From DASZZX01 sp036260415 (GTDB lineage Bacteria; Actinomycetota; Nitriliruptoria; Nitriliruptorales; JAHWKO01), in assembly GCA_036260415.1 (NCBI GenBank), contig DASZZX010000131.1, positions 1-21,285 on the forward strand: 21,285 bases of DNA, given 5' to 3'. The notes under the pieces were generated by a model that ran no database searches, was not told the origin of the DNA, and worked only from the letters and a program-made list of their open reading frames with translations. Position numbers and translations under genes: made by a program. Positions 1 through 5,972 of the stretch are shown piece after piece; position 1 is the first letter of the stretch; each line of letters starts with the position of its first letter.

Positions 1-364
1 TGCCGAACGAGCCCTCCGGGAAGATCGCGGTAGCGGCTACCTCCGGTGGCACCCCCCGCCGCCACTGGTCCACCAGCCCGAGCATCCCCCCGCCGTAGCC
101 GCGCCACGGCTCGAAGTGCTCCAGGATCGTTGCGACCAGCGCGGCCGGCTCGACGCGTGGGTGCTCGCAGAGGTGGGCGGCCAGCGCCAGCGCGAGCTGC
201 GTGTCGTCCGTGTACGCGAGCGGTGCGTGTGCGAGGGAACGCCGGACTCGGTCGGGCGCAGCCCGGCCGGGCGCCGCCTGGCGCCCCTCCCACGGTGCGC
301 CGAGGGCGTCCCCCAGGAAGGTGCCGAGCAGGGCACCGGTCGCGGCGTCGTGGCGTCGGTCCAT
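1..364 (-). CDS. ADP-ribosylglycohydrolase family protein, 5' part only (runs off the left edge)
   Basis: The first 121 codons are present; the rest lies outside the window. The family (DraG/ARH type) removes ADP-ribose from proteins or nucleic acids in the cytoplasm using a two-metal centre. Two family landmarks are visible: the N-terminal GALLGTFLGDALGAPWEG segment (residues 10-27) and YTDDTQLALALA (51-62), whose Thr-Asp-Asp residues 52-54 are the usual metal ligands. I chose the ATG at 364 because a GAGGGG ribosome-binding site lies about 7 bases upstream and the family's N-terminal motif begins close behind it. There is no signal peptide. The gene diverges from the small ORF and protease gene to its right. 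The family call is firm; the substrate cannot be told, and ARH-like proteins of unknown substrate are common in actinobacteria. Confidence 0.88.
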   Translation of the reverse strand, partial: MDRRHDAATGALLGTFLGDALGAPWEGRQAAPGRAAPDRVRRSLAHAPLAYTDDTQLALALAAHLCEHPRVEPAALVATILEHFEPWRGYGGGMLGLVDQWRRGVPPEVAATAIFPEGSFG

Positions 365-778
365 CCGCTGTCCCCTCGCTTCCGCCCGAGGGTAGGTGGG
401 GATGGTGAGGAAACAGCGGCCGATGGAGATCGTCCGGCACGGTGCGGAGGTGCACCGACCCCGTCGGGGCGCCGGCGACCGCGGGGGCGGCCCGACCCGC
501 TTCGAGCGGGCCACGGTTCCTGACCCTCCCGGATGGCCCGCGCGCGGCCTCGCACCGTTTCTCCCGCCGGAACCTCGACCGCGGCCGCGTCGGTGCGCAG
601 GTCGGCCACCCCGCTGCCCCGACCCGTTCCCACAGCTCGGTCGGCTGCGCCAGGAGCAGCAGAAGAGCACCGCGGCCGGTGGGCGCCGCCGCAGCCGGGC
701 CGGCCGCGTGGCGCTGGCCGGTGTCACACCGGGCTGGGATACTCCGAACATCGGTTCGAGACACCGCAGGAGGTCGGT
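365..778. other. Gene-free divergent intergenic stretch
   Basis: These 414 bases separate the divergent ADP-ribosylglycohydrolase and small-ORF/protease genes. The open frames here are arginine- and proline-rich and have no recognisable domain, so I call no gene. A stem-loop (CCCGCT, loop TCG, AGCGGG) lies at 496-510. The segment GATACT at 738-743 could be a -10 box for the plus-strand genes, but I find no matching -35 box. Nothing else stands out. Confidence 0.5.
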
Positions 779-940
779 GTGGCCGCGGTCACCATCGAGC
801 ACGGCGTGGATCTGACCGGTCGGCTGGCCGGGCTGGACACTGCGGTCGACGCCGTGGCCGCGGTCGACCCGGCCCTGGTACACCACGACGAGCTAGGGTC
901 AGCAGCGCCGCCGTGGTCGAACGCCAGGCCGCACCCGTGA
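779..940 (+). CDS. Small 53-residue protein translationally coupled to the serine protease
   Basis: I do not recognise this protein. It starts at a GTG preceded by a perfect AGGAGG (768-773) at 5-base spacing, the best ribosome-binding site in this part of the window. Its TGA stop (938-940) overlaps the protease GTG (937-939) as GTGA, so the two are probably co-translated. The sequence is acidic and Ala/Val-rich in its first 40 residues (ending VHHDEL around 34-39), followed by a Pro-rich tail. It has no signal peptide, membrane segment or cysteine. It could be a partner, pro-region-like inhibitor or adaptor of the protease, or simply a leader ORF that drives protease translation. The frame is open much further upstream, but that part has poor composition and no ribosome-binding site. 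Confidence 0.5.
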   Translation: MAAVTIEHGVDLTGRLAGLDTAVDAVAAVDPALVHHDELGSAAPPWSNARPHP

Positions 941-1620
941 GGATCGCCAGGAGGTGGCTGCGGCGTCGCCGCACCGCCGCCACCGTGCCGGCGACGCCTC
1001 CTCCGGCAGCGCCCGATCGGGACGCCCTGCAGAGCCGCGTGCGGGACGCCACCTTCCGGATCGGGGATCGATCCGACCCGGTTGCCCACTCCGGCGCGGC
1101 GTTCGCCGTCGCACGGGACCTGATCGTCACGAACCGCCACGTCGTGGAGGACGCCGACCCGCTGCGACTATCGACCTGGGACGGTGACGCGTTCGAGGTG
1201 GAAGTGGCTGTAGTGGCGCCCGACCACGATCTGGCGGCACTGCGCACGAACCGGGCGCTGGGATCGACCGTCGAGCCAGCGCAGCGTCCTGCCCAGCGGG
1301 GCGACCTGGTGCACGTCGCCGGCTACCCGCTCGGCGGCGAGTTCGGCACGGTCAAGGGCATCGTCGTCGACGAGGTGGAAGGGCCGGCCCTCGGTGAGCC
1401 GGCGCAGGTCCTGCGCATCAGAGCGGTCGTGCTCCCCGGTTACTCCGGCGGACCGGTCCTCGACGACGACGGCAGGCTGGTGGGCGTCGTGTACGCGTTG
1501 GGGCGGACCACCAGGCTGGCGCTCGCCATCCCGCTCCTCTCGCTGGTGCGGTGGCTCGACGACGCGTCGCTGCGGTGGAGGGGGGCCGGGTCGGACCGGC
1601 CCACAACCCCCGGCGGATGA
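937..1620 (+). CDS. Trypsin-like (S1-fold) serine protease, probably cytoplasmic
   Basis: A compact 227-residue chymotrypsin-fold protease with a complete triad. His68 is in TNRHVV, Asp98 in PDHDLAAL and Ser170 in PGYSGGPV, with the oxyanion glycine next to the serine as in HtrA/trypsin-like enzymes. Further family marks are AGYPLGG (128-134) before the serine and GVVYA after it. There is no PDZ domain, no membrane segment and no convincing signal peptide: the N-terminus is Arg-rich without a hydrophobic core, so a cytoplasmic location is inferred. The GTG at 937 has no ribosome-binding site of its own but overlaps the stop of the 53-codon ORF as GTGA. An alternative in-frame GTG at 913 exists, and a TAGGGT hexamer at 894-899 might be an internal -10 box. 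The gene converges on the selenoprotein gene, leaving only 19 bases between stops. The protease call is firm; the start is moderately sure. Confidence 0.82.
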   Translation: MRIARRWLRRRRTAATVPATPPPAAPDRDALQSRVRDATFRIGDRSDPVAHSGAAFAVARDLIVTNRHVVEDADPLRLSTWDGDAFEVEVAVVAPDHDLAALRTNRALGSTVEPAQRPAQRGDLVHVAGYPLGGEFGTVKGIVVDEVEGPALGEPAQVLRIRAVVLPGYSGGPVLDDDGRLVGVVYALGRTTRLALAIPLLSLVRWLDDASLRWRGAGSDRPTTPGG

Positions 1621-1639
1621 GCCGACCGATGAAGCCTGG

Positions 1640-2308
1640 TCAGCCGCGTTGCTCACGGCGGCTCGCCGCCTCCAGGTAGCGTTCGGCCTCGTCCCGCAGA
1701 GCCTCGGCCTCCTGCTTGGCCTGCGGCGCACGCATCCCGAGCGCGATCGCGGCGAACTTGACGCCCTTGAAGTACGGCGTCATAGCGTCCTCGGGGAACG
1801 CGCCGTCGCTCGGGTCGGGTTCCTCCACCGTTGGTGGTGGCTGATCCACCGGCTCCACCTCCCGCTCCTCGGCGAGCGCCCGCACCCGGTCGACCAGTTC
1901 CGGCTCGCTCATACGGTCCGAGAACTCCCCGCCGACCTGACGCATCAGCTCCTCACCCTCAGGACCGACGACCACGAGGGCGGGTCGGGCGACGCCCTTC
2001 TCGCCGTGCCAGAGGTCGAAAGGTCGGATGGCGCGCTCGCCGTCCGGGTCGCTGAGCACCGGGAACGGCAGCGTGAGCTTCTCCACGAGCGCGGCGTTCG
2101 TGCTCGGCTCGTCCACGCTGATCGCCGCCACCCGGGCGCCGGTGTCGCTGAGTTGGTCGTGATGCTCGGCCAGACTGGCGAGCTGCCCGTTGCAGAACGG
2201 TCACCAGTCGCCGCGGTAGAACACCAGGACCACCAGCTCGCCACGGTGATCCGACAGCGTCCAGGGTCGGCCGGCCTGGTCGGTGAGCGTGAAGTCGGGC
2301 ACCGTCAC
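1640..2308 (-). CDS. Peroxiredoxin-like (AhpC/TSA, thioredoxin-fold) selenoprotein with in-frame TGA read as selenocysteine
   Basis: Read through one TGA, this is a 222-residue thiol peroxidase-like protein that probably reduces hydroperoxides in the cytoplasm. It starts at GTG 2308 behind AGGAG at 5-base spacing. Strand beta-1 VVLVFYRGDW (residues 26-35) leads directly into the TGA at codon 36, followed by PFC, so the active site reads GDW-U36-P-F-C39. Cysteine homologues have Cys at 36. The frame is intact on both sides and the family continues with QLASLAEH, AAISVDEP (61-68), FPVLSDPDGE and a beta-strand ALVVVGPEGE. The region from about residue 150 to 222 is a Pro/Glu-rich linker plus helix not expected of a minimal member. 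A naive reading would break the gene into two fragments at 2201. Pseudogene or sequencing error is the alternative, but the stop falls exactly on the catalytic residue and a SECIS-like hairpin follows. The Sec synthesis genes are not in the window. Confidence 0.85.
2164..2183 (-). promoter_or_regulatory. Predicted bacterial SECIS element
   Basis: In the mRNA this hairpin covers bases 18 to 37 after the UGA. Its lower stem GCUCG/CGAGC has 5 pairs and its upper stem CCA/UGG has 3, with one bulged C on the 3' side. The apical loop is GUC, or AGUCU if the A-U pair opens. The loop G-U lies 26-27 bases after UGA. Known bacterial SECIS elements place a short stem with a G or GU in the apical loop within about 16-37 bases after UGA; E. 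coli fdhF has GGUCU in its loop. A second small stem (CCGUU/AACGG) directly follows the UGA and would compete with or stack on it. The hairpin lies inside the coding region, as is normal for bacteria. Confidence 0.65.
2201..2203 (-). other. Predicted selenocysteine (UGA) codon
   Basis: This is codon 36 of the peroxiredoxin-like gene and the only stop triplet in the frame between 2308 and 1640. It replaces the peroxidatic cysteine of the GDWCPFC motif, and the second (resolving-type) cysteine at codon 39 is kept as TGC. Confidence 0.8.
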
Positions 2309-2355
2309 GGTCGCTCCTGTCCGGTGCGCTCCAGGGCGTGGTCGTTGTGCGGACC

Positions 2356-2385
2356 AGCCTCGACCAGGGCACACGCGCACGTCAA
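2356..2385 (-). promoter_or_regulatory. Possible sigma-70-type promoter for the selenoprotein gene
   Basis: On the minus strand, TTGACG (2385-2380) is followed after 18 bases by GAGGCT (2361-2356), roughly 48 bases ahead of the GTG start. The -35 box is good; the -10 box departs from TANNNT at its first base. It would allow transcription of the selenoprotein separately from the ABC operon upstream. Confidence 0.35.
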
Positions 2386-2403
2386 GCGCCACGAGCGACC
2401 GTG

Positions 2404-2416
2404 GGACACCCTGTCC
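2404..2416 (-). terminator. Weak hairpin, possible terminator of the ABC operon
   Basis: GGACA and TGTCC form a 5-pair stem around a CCC loop, 53 bases after the stop of the Mrr-N-like gene. There is no U-tract, as is usual for GC-rich actinobacteria. The support is only structural. Confidence 0.22.
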
Positions 2417-2468
2417 TCGAGAAACCGCCGACCCTCCTCATGGGGGGCCGCACACGCCCGCTGCCACG

Positions 2469-2930
2469 TCAGCCCGCCAGCTCCTCCAGCACGTCGGTCA
2501 CGTCCGTCACCGTCAGCACGGTGAACAGCTTGCCCAGGGCGCGGTCAGACAGCTCGGCCCGCTCCAGCGGGGCGTCGGCACGATCCCAGACGACCGCGCG
2601 GTGGTGGGCCTCGTCGTGGTGCGGCCGCCAGCGGACAGCCGAGGCGACGACACCCACGTGGATGCACGGGCCTGCTGGGGTGGCGACCAGGTCACCCACC
2701 CGCATGCGGTTGATGAACCGGTCGAGGTTGCCCACCCAGGCGGCGATGCTGGCTGCGCTCCGGCCGGGGTAGGCGGCGGCCAGACGGGCGCGCAGGACCG
2801 CGCGGGGCGTGCCCGGCTCGACCGGGCCGACCTCGCGCCAGCCGATCGCACACTCCCCCTCGGCCAGCCAGCGGTCCACGCGGCTGCGCCCGCGGACGTT
2901 CGGCCGCACCAGCCACGCGCGCCGGGTCAC
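2469..2930 (-). CDS. Stand-alone protein resembling the N-terminal domain of Mrr-like restriction endonucleases
   Basis: A 153-residue cytoplasmic protein beginning RAWLVRPNVRG, followed by VDRWLAEGECAIGW (about 19-32), AAYPGRSAASIAAWVGNLDRFINRM (53-77) and VGDLVATP (78-85). This order (Trp-rich start, acidic 'AIGW' segment, helix with W and FxxxxxVGDLVxTP) is what I recall from the N-terminal domain of actinobacterial Mrr-type restriction endonuclease proteins. The nuclease domain itself is absent: the protein ends 68 residues after VGDLVATP, at a segment with VLTVTDV that also occurs at the end of such N-terminal domains. The GTG start overlaps the permease stop as GTGA, so it is translated with the ABC transporter. 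A role in nucleic-acid recognition is inference from the family; the coupling to sugar transport is unexplained. Confidence 0.55.
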   Translation of the reverse strand: MTRRAWLVRPNVRGRSRVDRWLAEGECAIGWREVGPVEPGTPRAVLRARLAAAYPGRSAASIAAWVGNLDRFINRMRVGDLVATPAGPCIHVGVVASAVRWRPHHDEAHHRAVVWDRADAPLERAELSDRALGKLFTVLTVTDVTDVLEELAG

Positions 2931-3829
2931 CCCTTCACCGCCCCCATCGTGAACCCGCTGATGAACCGTTCGAGGAACAGGTTGAACACGAACGCGATCG
3001 GGATCGCCACGAACACAGCGGCCGCCTGCAGCGACTGCCAGAAGAACACGTCACCGCGGACCAACTCCGTCGGGACACCGACGCTGATCGGCTTCTCGAC
3101 GGTGGGCGAGACGAACGCGAGCGCGTAGATGAACTCGTGCGCCGCCAGCGTGAAGGCGAACACGACCACCGCGACGATGCCCGGGAAGGCGAGCGGGATC
3201 ACGGTGCGGACGAACGCGCCCGTGCGGCTGTAGCCGTCCACCATCGCCTGCTCCTCGATGTCGCGCGGGATCCCCTTGAGGAACCCGATCAGGAGCCACA
3301 CCGACACGGGGACGGTGATGGTCGGGTAGATCACCACCAGCGACCAGGTGGAGTCCTGGAGGCCGAGCTCGACCACCACGCGCGACAGCGAGACGAACAG
3401 CAGCGTGGGCGGGATCAGGTACACGAAGAAGATCGCGATGCCGAGGGGACCGGCCCACGGCATGTCGAGCCGGGCCAGGCTGTACGCCGCCGGCAGTGAC
3501 AGCAGCAGCGTGATGCCCACCACGAGCGCGCCTACCCACAGCGTGTTCCACGCGAACGTGGTGAACGCGGTGCTGTCCAACAGGAAGCGCAGGTGCTCCA
3601 CGGTTGGGGCCATGCCGAACCACACCCGGTTGGCGCTGCCCGGATACAGGTCGGCGTCCTGCTTGAGCGCGGTGACCACCCCGATGAGGAACGGCCCCGC
3701 CGCGGCCAGGGCCGCCAGCACCGCGACGGCGTACAGCCCCACCCTGCCCAGGACCCGTCGGCGCGCCGCGTGACGGCGCCGGGCCTCGACCCGAGCCCGG
3801 TCACCCAGTTCCACCCCTGCCGCTGTCAC
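2927..3829 (-). CDS. Carbohydrate ABC transporter permease, MalG type
   Basis: A 300-residue inner-membrane permease with about six hydrophobic segments and the cytoplasmic EAA loop EEQAMVDGYSRTGAFVRTVIPLAFPG (roughly 202-227), which contacts the ATPase. The ending ERFISGFTMGAVKG is the classic C-terminus of MalG-like permeases. I start at GTG 3829: it overlaps the stop of the preceding permease as GTGA, and a GGAGGT ribosome-binding site lies in the end of that gene. Open frame continues upstream to 4993, but that part is only the antisense-frame shadow of permease 1. The gene forms the second half of the membrane pore with the MalF-type partner. Substrate unknown; the CUT1 family takes up oligosaccharides, glycerol phosphates and similar compounds. 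Confidence 0.9.
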   Translation of the reverse strand: MTAAGVELGDRARVEARRRHAARRRVLGRVGLYAVAVLAALAAAGPFLIGVVTALKQDADLYPGSANRVWFGMAPTVEHLRFLLDSTAFTTFAWNTLWVGALVVGITLLLSLPAAYSLARLDMPWAGPLGIAIFFVYLIPPTLLFVSLSRVVVELGLQDSTWSLVVIYPTITVPVSVWLLIGFLKGIPRDIEEQAMVDGYSRTGAFVRTVIPLAFPGIVAVVVFAFTLAAHEFIYALAFVSPTVEKPISVGVPTELVRGDVFFWQSLQAAAVFVAIPIAFVFNLFLERFISGFTMGAVKG

Positions 3830-4797
3830 AGGACCTCCATCCGACGAACGGCGCGCAGGATCGCCACGGCGGCTGCCAGTAGTAGCGGGAACAGGAACAG
3901 CGCGATGGCGGCACCTTGCGCGAGGTCGGCCCCCACGATGCCGCGGATGAACGCCCAGCTGGGCAGGACCTGCGTGGCGTTGGTCGGGCCACCGCGTGTG
4001 AGCACGTACACCACGGTCATGTCGGTGAACGTCAGGATCGCCCCTAACAGCGCGGCCACGGCGATCACCGGCATCGTCAGGGGGAGGGTGACCTCGGTGA
4101 GCTTGCGCCAGAACCCGGCCCCGTCGATCGCGGCGGCGTCGTTGATCTCGTCGGGGATCGCCACCAAGCCGGCCATGATGATGACCGCCGCGAGGGGCAC
4201 GATGCGCCACGTGTGCACCAGCACGACCGAGACCATCGCCAGCCCAGGCCGGCCCAGCCAGAACACGTTGCCGTCGAGCAGGCCGATCTGGCGCAGCATC
4301 CAGTCGATCGGGCTGTACAGCGAGTCGAGCAGGTACAGCCACACGATCGTCGCGAGCGCGACCGGGGTGGTCCACGGCAGCAGCACCAGGAAGCGAACTA
4401 CCCACTTGCCGCGGAAGTCGGCCACCAGCACCATCGCCAGCGCCTTGGCCAGCACCACGGTCAAGGCCATCGAGACGACCGTGAACACGAACGTGTTGCG
4501 CAGCGACTGCCAGAACACCGGGTCCTGGAAGATCCGCCGGTAGTTGCGGAGGCCCACCCAGTCGAAGCTGGGATCTCCCGCCGTCACGTCGCTGAAGCTG
4601 AAGGCGATCGCGAGGAGGAACGGGATCGCGACCAGCGCCACGATGTAGGCCACCGCGGGGAGCAGGAACAGCGGCGCGAGCACACCCTCCCGGTCGGCGA
4701 GCGTGGGGCGGACCCCCGCGCGCACGCCCCCGGCCCGCTCCCACTCCGGTTTGCGGCCGGCCGTCCCCGGCTCGACCCGTTCGCGCTGCAGCGCCAC
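3826..4797 (-). CDS. Carbohydrate ABC transporter permease, MalF/UgpA type
   Basis: A 323-residue permease. After a 40-residue hydrophilic N-terminus, the first membrane segment (FLLPAVAYIVALVAIPFLL, about 44-62) is followed by SFSDVTAGDPSFDWVGLRNYRRIFQDPVFWQSLRNT, the typical CUT1 permease signature, and then five more segments. The EAA loop is DEINDAAAIDGAGFWRKLTEVTLPLTMP (about 218-245). GTG 4797 begins two bases after the ATPase stop, behind a weak AGGGA ribosome-binding site. It overlaps the next permease by four bases. One operon, one transporter. Confidence 0.92.
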   Translation of the reverse strand: MALQRERVEPGTAGRKPEWERAGGVRAGVRPTLADREGVLAPLFLLPAVAYIVALVAIPFLLAIAFSFSDVTAGDPSFDWVGLRNYRRIFQDPVFWQSLRNTFVFTVVSMALTVVLAKALAMVLVADFRGKWVVRFLVLLPWTTPVALATIVWLYLLDSLYSPIDWMLRQIGLLDGNVFWLGRPGLAMVSVVLVHTWRIVPLAAVIIMAGLVAIPDEINDAAAIDGAGFWRKLTEVTLPLTMPVIAVAALLGAILTFTDMTVVYVLTRGGPTNATQVLPSWAFIRGIVGADLAQGAAIALFLFPLLLAAAVAILRAVRRMEVL

Positions 4798-4799
4798 GG

Positions 4800-5843
4800 T
4801 CAGTCCCTGACCGGACGGGGCGCCGTCCGCTCGCCGCTGACCCTGTCGAAGAAGCGCAGGTGCCGCTCGTGCACGGCGAACTCGTAGGTCGTGTCGGGGT
4901 CGACCGGCGTCGTGACGGTGGCCGGCAGGCGGGCGATGACCCGCACGTGCTCGCGCCCCGCCGGCACGGTCCCGTACAGGTGGCGGTCGCCACTGAGGTG
5001 CTCGACGCGGTGCACGTGGAAGGGCAGCGACCAGCGGTTGCCGTTGCCGGCCACCACCGCCTGCGGCAGGAAGTTCTCCGGGCGGAAGCCGACGAGCTGG
5101 TCGCCCCGCTCGACCAGGTTCATCGGCGGCGACCCGATGAACGTCGCGACGAACGTGTCGGCAGGGTCGTCGTAGACCTCCACAGGCGGACCGACCTGGC
5201 GCACCCTGCCCTCGTACATGACCGCGATGCGGTCGCCCAGGCCCATCGCCTCGACCTGATCGTGGGTCACGTAGATCGTGGTCGTGCCGATGTCCTGCTG
5301 GAACAGCTTGAGCTCGTCGCGCGCTGTGGCGCGCAGCTTGGCGTCGAGGTTGGACAGCGGTTCGTCGAGCAGGAACACGCTCGGATCGCGCACCAGCGCC
5401 CGCGCCAACGCCACCCGTTGGCGCTCACCGCCCGACAGGTGGCGGGGCTTGCGGTCGAGCAGGTGGCCGATGCCGAGCAGCCCCGCTGCCCACTGCGCCT
5501 TGTTGAGCCGTGCCTCCCGGCCCAGTTTCTCCGCCTTCAGCGGGAAGGTGATGTTCTGCAGCACGGTCTTGTGGGGGTACAGAGCGTAGCTCTGGAAGAC
5601 CATCGCGATCCGCCGCGCCCGCGGCGGCAGACCGTTGACCACGCTGCCGCCGATCAGGACCTCGCCCTCGGTCGGCTCCTCCAGCCCGGCGATCGTCCGC
5701 AGCAGGGTGGTCTTGCCACAGCCCGACGGTCCCAGCAGGACCAGGTACTCGCCCTCACCGGTCGTGAGATCCACCCCGTCGACCGCGTGGACCTCACCAT
5801 TGAAGTGCTTCTTGAGGCCCTTGACCTCGACGACGACGGCCAT
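4800..5843 (-). CDS. ABC transporter ATP-binding protein, MalK/UgpC type
   Basis: A 347-residue cytoplasmic ATPase that powers the sugar importer. Walker A GPSGCGKTT (38-46), Q-loop Gln84, signature LSGGERQ (136-142), Walker B VFLLDEP (156-162), D-loop SNLD and H-loop His194 are all present and intact. Residues 235-347 form the TOBE-type regulatory tail (GFRPENF). The ATG at 5843 has GGGAG at 7-base spacing; open frame upstream to 5960 lacks family features and crosses the presumed promoter. It is the first gene of a four-gene operon with two permeases and the Mrr-N-like gene. MalK-type ATPases often serve several permease pairs, which fits the separately encoded binding protein. Confidence 0.93.
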   Translation of the reverse strand: MAVVVEVKGLKKHFNGEVHAVDGVDLTTGEGEYLVLLGPSGCGKTTLLRTIAGLEEPTEGEVLIGGSVVNGLPPRARRIAMVFQSYALYPHKTVLQNITFPLKAEKLGREARLNKAQWAAGLLGIGHLLDRKPRHLSGGERQRVALARALVRDPSVFLLDEPLSNLDAKLRATARDELKLFQQDIGTTTIYVTHDQVEAMGLGDRIAVMYEGRVRQVGPPVEVYDDPADTFVATFIGSPPMNLVERGDQLVGFRPENFLPQAVVAGNGNRWSLPFHVHRVEHLSGDRHLYGTVPAGREHVRVIARLPATVTTPVDPDTTYEFAVHERHLRFFDRVSGERTAPRPVRD

Positions 5844-5861
5844 GCCGGAGCTCCCGCCTCC

Positions 5862-5882
5862 TCGACGGGACCTTACCGTCGA
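5862..5882 (-). promoter_or_regulatory. Inverted repeat with an embedded -10-like box ahead of the ABC operon
   Basis: TCGACGG and CCGTCGA form a perfect 7-base inverted repeat around a 7-base spacer. The spacer, read on the minus strand, contains TAAGGT (5875-5870), a match to the TANNNT -10 consensus, and lies 19 to 39 bases before the ATPase ATG. I see no -35 box. A repressor binding this palindrome would block the promoter directly, as LacI-type regulators do at sugar operons, but no regulator gene is in the window. A simple RNA hairpin is the alternative. Confidence 0.42.
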
Positions 5883-5933
5883 TGCTCCGCGAGCGGGCCG
5901 CGACGAAGCCGCGGGGAACCGCGTTCTGCGGGC

Positions 5934-5972
5934 TACGCTCGGCCGGTGGACCGCCCCCACCGGTCGGGATGA
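5934..5972 (+). promoter_or_regulatory. -10 box followed by a leaderless 8-codon mini-ORF that overlaps the next start
   Basis: TACGCT (5934-5939) fits the TANNNT -10 consensus. Six bases later a GTG (5946) opens an 8-codon frame (VDRPHRSG). Its TGA (5970-5972) overlaps the ATG (5969) of the BtuF-like gene as ATGA. The 6-base gap between -10 and start codon is the spacing of leaderless actinobacterial transcripts. The BtuF-like ATG has no clear ribosome-binding site, so it may be reached by termination and re-initiation. Confidence 0.33.

Noticed and set aside
753..766. tRNA T-arm-like sequence GGTTCGAGACACC
   Set aside because: No matching acceptor, D or anticodon arms around it.
442..936. 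N-terminal extension of the protease by about 165 codons
   Set aside because: The extension is Arg/Pro-rich, has no recognisable domain and no ribosome-binding site, and overlaps the better supported 53-codon ORF.
1640..2392. Two separate genes: a 63-codon frame ending at 2201 and a 163-codon frame starting at 2131
   Set aside because: They are one frame broken only by TGA at the catalytic Cys position; the selenoprotein reading explains both halves.
3830..4993. Long N-terminal extension of the MalG-type permease
   Set aside because: It is an alternative-frame reading of the MalF-type permease gene; the GTGA overlap at 3829 gives a standard-length protein.
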